Assembly: GCA_947462175.1 (NCBI GenBank)
Contig: CANHOE010000088.1
Coordinates: 1 to 9,373, forward strand
DNA length: 9,373 nucleotides
From: Burkholderiales bacterium
GTDB lineage: Bacteria; Pseudomonadota; Gammaproteobacteria; Burkholderiales; Burkholderiaceae_C
Direction: 5' to 3'
Part shown: one piece after another, positions 7,393 through 9,373 of the stretch
Layout: every line of letters begins with the position of its first letter
Numbering within the stretch: the first letter of the stretch is position 1
Notes under the pieces: model-generated
What the model was told of the DNA's origin: nothing
Databases searched by the model: none
What the model saw: only the letters and a program-made list of their open reading frames with translations
Position numbers and translations under genes: made by a program

Positions 7393-7953
7393 TCATACCG
7401 CCATCACTTCTGCTTCTTTCGCCGCCACCAGACGATCGATTTCTGCAATCGTGCGGTCGGTCAGCTTCTGCATCTCGTCGAGCGAGCGGCGCTCATCGTC
7501 CTCGGAAATTTCCTTGTCTTTCAACAAGCGCTTCGCGTGGTCGTTGGCGTCGCGGCGCAGATTGCGCACGGCAATGCGAGCGTCTTCACCCGCATTGCGG
7601 ACGATCTTGGTCAGATCTCGCCGACGTTCCTCGCTCAGTGCGGGCATCGGCACCCGGATCAGGTCACCCTGAGAAGACGGGTTCAGGCCCAAGTCACTCT
7701 CACGAATGGCCTTCTCGATCTTCGCGCCCATGCCCTTTTCCCAGGGCTGGACACTGATGGTGCGAGCGTCAAGCAGGCTGACATTGGCTACCTGGCTGAT
7801 CGGAACTGGCGAGCCGTAGTAGTCGACATGTACCTGGTCGAGGATGCCCGGGTGGGCACGACCGGTGCGAATCTTGTGCAATTCATTCTTGAATGCTTCG
7901 ACCGAGCGGCCCATTTTCTGCTCGGCATTCTTCTTGATCTCCGCAATGCTCAT
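7393..7953 (-). CDS. frr: Ribosome recycling factor (RRF)
   Basis: RRF works with EF-G to split post-termination ribosomes and free the mRNA for another round. The 186-residue product is the normal family length and aligns throughout. [13 protein letters not shown] at 27-39 starts domain [21 protein letters not shown] spans about 45-64 (domain II and hinge), and ISVQPWEKG follows at 66-74. [24 protein letters not shown] covers about 88-111, and [10 protein letters not shown] at 129-138 holds the conserved Arg cluster needed for ribosome binding. The C-terminal helix is acidic and basic throughout ([20 protein letters not shown]). The ATG at 7953 has an AGGA ribosome-binding site 7 bases upstream. 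It lies 57 bases after pyrH, the standard neighbour, and 48 bases before uppS. No transcription terminator is visible on either side of it. Confidence 0.97.
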   Translation of the reverse strand: MSIAEIKKNAEQKMGRSVEAFKNELHKIRTGRAHPGILDQVHVDYYGSPVPISQVANVSLLDARTISVQPWEKGMGAKIEKAIRESDLGLNPSSQGDLIRVPMPALSEERRRDLTKIVRNAGEDARIAVRNLRRDANDHAKRLLKDKEISEDDERRSLDEMQKLTDRTIAEIDRLVAAKEAEVMAV

Positions 7954-7960
7954 CGCCCTG

Positions 7961-7964
7961 TCCT
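7961..7964 (-). promoter_or_regulatory. Ribosome-binding site of frr
   Basis: AGGA on the minus strand (in the context CAGGACAGGGCG before the ATG) lies 7 bases from the frr start codon at 7953. This is one of the clearer Shine-Dalgarno elements in the window, in keeping with frr not being tightly coupled to the gene before it. Confidence 0.5.
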
Positions 7965-8010
7965 GCTGGTGTCGCTGATGATGTCGATGTTTGAGTAGCT
8001 GCTGGCGGCT

Positions 8011-8721
8011 TCACACATGTACAAGCGTGCCCTCGTCCTCGCCTTGCACCACACGTTTCAAGGCGCCCGGCTTGAAAATACTGAACACCTTGATCGGCAG
8101 TTTCTGGTCGCGGCACAACGCAAACGCAGTCGCATCGAGTACCTGCAGTTTGCGTGCGATCGCCTCGTCGAACGTGATCTCCGAATAACGGGTGGCGCTG
8201 GGATCCTTCTTCGGATCGGCGGTGTAGACCCCGTCTACCTTGGTGGCCTTCAACACGATCTCGGCGCCGATCTCGGCGCCACGCAGTGCGGCGGCGGTAT
8301 CGGTGGTGAAGAACGGATTGCCCGTACCGGCGGCGAAGATGACGATCTTCCCTTCTTCAAGGTACTGCAAAGCCTTAGGCCGAACATAAGGTTCGACCAC
8401 CTGCTCGATACCGATCGCCGACATTACACGGGCGGTCATGCCTTCCTGTCGCATGGTGTCGGCCAGCGCCAGCGCATTCATCACGGTGGCAAGCATGCCC
8501 ATGTAGTCTGCGGTGGCCCGGTCCATGCCGACCGAGCCGCCGGCAACGCCGCGAAAGATGTTGCCGCCGCCGATCACAACTGCCACTTCGCAACCCATCA
8601 AGGTCACTTCCTGGACCTCCCGCACCATCCGGACAATGGTCGCGCGGTTGATGCCGTAGGCATCGTCGCCCATCAGGGCTTCGCCAGACAGCTTGAGCAG
8701 GATGCGCTTGTAAGCGGGCAT
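8011..8721 (-). CDS. pyrH: Uridylate kinase (UMP kinase)
   Basis: PyrH phosphorylates UMP to UDP with ATP. It is a bacterial hexameric amino-acid-kinase-fold enzyme, unrelated to eukaryotic UMP/CMP kinases and usually controlled by GTP and UTP. The 236-residue product is of normal length. It shows KLSGEALMG at about 10-18, [12 protein letters not shown] at 47-58, [19 protein letters not shown] at about 66-84, [16 protein letters not shown] at about 129-144, and [14 protein letters not shown] with KKDPSA at 157-176. The open frame extends 8 codons further to a TTG at 8745. The ATG at 8721 is chosen because CAGGAA lies 9 bases upstream of it and because the product then starts [16 protein letters not shown], the family-typical N-terminus. 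The gene follows a GC-rich hairpin after tsf and precedes frr, the common tsf-pyrH-frr order. Confidence 0.97.
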   Translation of the reverse strand: MPAYKRILLKLSGEALMGDDAYGINRATIVRMVREVQEVTLMGCEVAVVIGGGNIFRGVAGGSVGMDRATADYMGMLATVMNALALADTMRQEGMTARVMSAIGIEQVVEPYVRPKALQYLEEGKIVIFAAGTGNPFFTTDTAAALRGAEIGAEIVLKATKVDGVYTADPKKDPSATRYSEITFDEAIARKLQVLDATAFALCRDQKLPIKVFSIFKPGALKRVVQGEDEGTLVHV

Positions 8722-8730
8722 GTAGTGGGT

Positions 8731-8736
8731 TTCCTG
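8731..8736 (-). promoter_or_regulatory. Ribosome-binding site of pyrH that decides its start
   Basis: CAGGAA on the minus strand lies 9 bases before the ATG at 8721. It falls downstream of the alternative TTG at 8745, within what would be its coding sequence, and no comparable element precedes that TTG. This supports the shorter pyrH. Confidence 0.6.
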
Positions 8737-8761
8737 TGCAGCCAAGATAGAGAGAGTCTAA

Positions 8762-8804
8762 ACCGGGCCCACCTACCAACCCAGGTGAATCGGTGGGCCC
8801 CGGT
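8762..8804 (-). terminator. Strong GC-rich hairpin between tsf and pyrH (possible weak terminator or attenuator)
   Basis: In the mRNA sense the left arm ACCGGGGCCCACC and right arm GGTGGGCCCGGT pair over nine perfect base pairs (GGGCCCACC with GGTGGGCCC), then four more across a single bulged C. The loop is about 18 bases. The arm is followed by TTTAGACTCTCTCTATC, which has only three consecutive T residues. The structure therefore resembles an intrinsic terminator with a poor U tract and could allow partial read-through or act as an mRNA processing or stabilising stem. It starts a few bases after the tsf stop codon. Confidence 0.55.
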
Positions 8805-8808
8805 GGCG

Positions 8809-9373
8809 TCAGGCGCCCTTTGCAGCAGCGACCTGCGCCGCCACCTCAGCCGCGAAGTCGTCGACCTTCTTCTCGATGCCTTCGCCGACCACGTAAAGGG
8901 TGAAGCCCTTCACCACCGTGGCCTTTTCCTTGAGCATCTGTTCGACGGTCTGCTTGTCGTTTTTGACGAAGGCCTGGTTGAACAGGCTGACTTCCTTCAA
9001 AAACTTGGCAACCGACCCTTCGATGCGCTTGGAGACGATTTCGGCGGACTGCGGCGTCTTACCTTCGGCCTTGGCCTTTTCTGCGTCTTCTGCGGCCTTC
9101 TGCGTCGCCACCGAACGCTCGGTTTCGATCAACTTGGCAGGCACGTCGCTTGATTGCAGTGCGACCGGCTTCATCGCCGCCACGTGCATCGCCACGTCCT
9201 TTGCGGCCACGTCGTCGCCCTCGAACTCGACCATCACGCCGATCCGCGTTCCGTGCAGGTAGCTGGCGAGCTTGGCGCCTTCGTAGCGCTTGAAGCGGCG
9301 GATCGACATGTTCTCGCCGATCGTGCCGATCAGGCCCTTGCGCACATCCTCGAGCGTCGGTCCGTAGCCGTCC
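8809..9373 (-). CDS. tsf: Elongation factor Ts, C-terminal part (cut by window end)
   Basis: EF-Ts is the guanine-nucleotide exchange factor that recharges EF-Tu with GTP during elongation. The last 187 codons are visible; the N-terminal UBA-like domain and the TDF-type contact motif with EF-Tu lie beyond the window end. The frame is open to the edge, upstream of the apparent GTG at 9345, so that GTG is internal. Seen here: [17 protein letters not shown] (start of the core domain), [32 protein letters not shown], an Ala/Glu/Lys-rich helical coil (around [15 protein letters not shown]), [19 protein letters not shown], and the C-terminal [25 protein letters not shown]. This matches betaproteobacterial EF-Ts. 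rpsB is expected just outside the window. The gene ends a few bases before the GC-rich hairpin that separates it from pyrH. Confidence 0.96.
   Translation of the reverse strand, partial: DGYGPTLEDVRKGLIGTIGENMSIRRFKRYEGAKLASYLHGTRIGVMVEFEGDDVAAKDVAMHVAAMKPVALQSSDVPAKLIETERSVATQKAAEDAEKAKAEGKTPQSAEIVSKRIEGSVAKFLKEVSLFNQAFVKNDKQTVEQMLKEKATVVKGFTLYVVGEGIEKKVDDFAAEVAAQVAAAKGA

Noticed and set aside
8017..9153. Plus-strand open frame of 378 codons opposite tsf and pyrH
   Set aside because: It lies antisense to two clearly conserved genes and to the hairpin between them. Its composition (rich in His, Leu, Gly and Arg) is what the complement of GC-rich coding sequence gives, and it shows no recognisable domain.
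1..9373. A novel defence, mobile or biosynthetic system
   Set aside because: All long conserved frames are standard members of the tsf-to-lpxD cluster with intact motifs. There are no unexplained gaps, repeats of array type, integrase, transposase or foreign-looking genes.

Overview
The window is a stretch of conserved bacterial housekeeping operon. Every recognisable gene lies on the minus strand, so transcription runs from the high-coordinate end to the low-coordinate end. In that direction the order is tsf (cut by the window end), pyrH, frr, uppS, cdsA, dxr, rseP, bamA, skp/ompH, lpxD (cut by the window start). This order, the GC-rich sequence and the protein sequences (for example the RseP N-terminus, the RRF sequence and the 771-residue BamA) point to a betaproteobacterium, most likely order Burkholderiales. 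The genus cannot be named from what is visible.

Layout in transcription order. The C-terminal part of tsf (9373-8809) is followed by an 87-base gap holding a strong GC-rich hairpin (8804-8762). Next come pyrH (8721-8011) and frr (7953-7393), with gaps of 57 and 48 bases around frr. From uppS onward the genes are packed almost without spacing: uppS-cdsA 2 bases, cdsA-dxr 12 bases, dxr-rseP a 4-base ATGA overlap, rseP-bamA 8 bases, bamA-skp a 1-base TGATG overlap, skp-lpxD a 20-base overlap. There is no gap of 300 bases or more without a gene, and no tRNA, rRNA, mobile element, CRISPR array or phage gene is visible.

How the genes fit together. EF-Ts and RRF serve translation elongation and ribosome recycling. 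PyrH makes UDP, feeding nucleotide and nucleotide-sugar pools. Dxr and UppS lie on the isoprenoid route to the undecaprenyl carrier used for peptidoglycan and O-antigen. CdsA makes CDP-diacylglycerol for phospholipids. RseP, BamA, Skp and LpxD handle the envelope-stress protease step, outer-membrane protein assembly, periplasmic chaperoning and lipid A synthesis. The unit therefore couples growth with construction of the cell envelope.

Several start sites were reset from the longest possible reading frame using ribosome-binding sequence, family alignment or overlap structure: bamA, rseP, uppS, pyrH and skp. I did not find an undescribed system here. The observations worth a second look are at the RNA level (the tsf-pyrH hairpin, the anti-Shine-Dalgarno-like tract before bamA, a small hairpin touching the uppS ribosome-binding site) and minor protein or repeat features.
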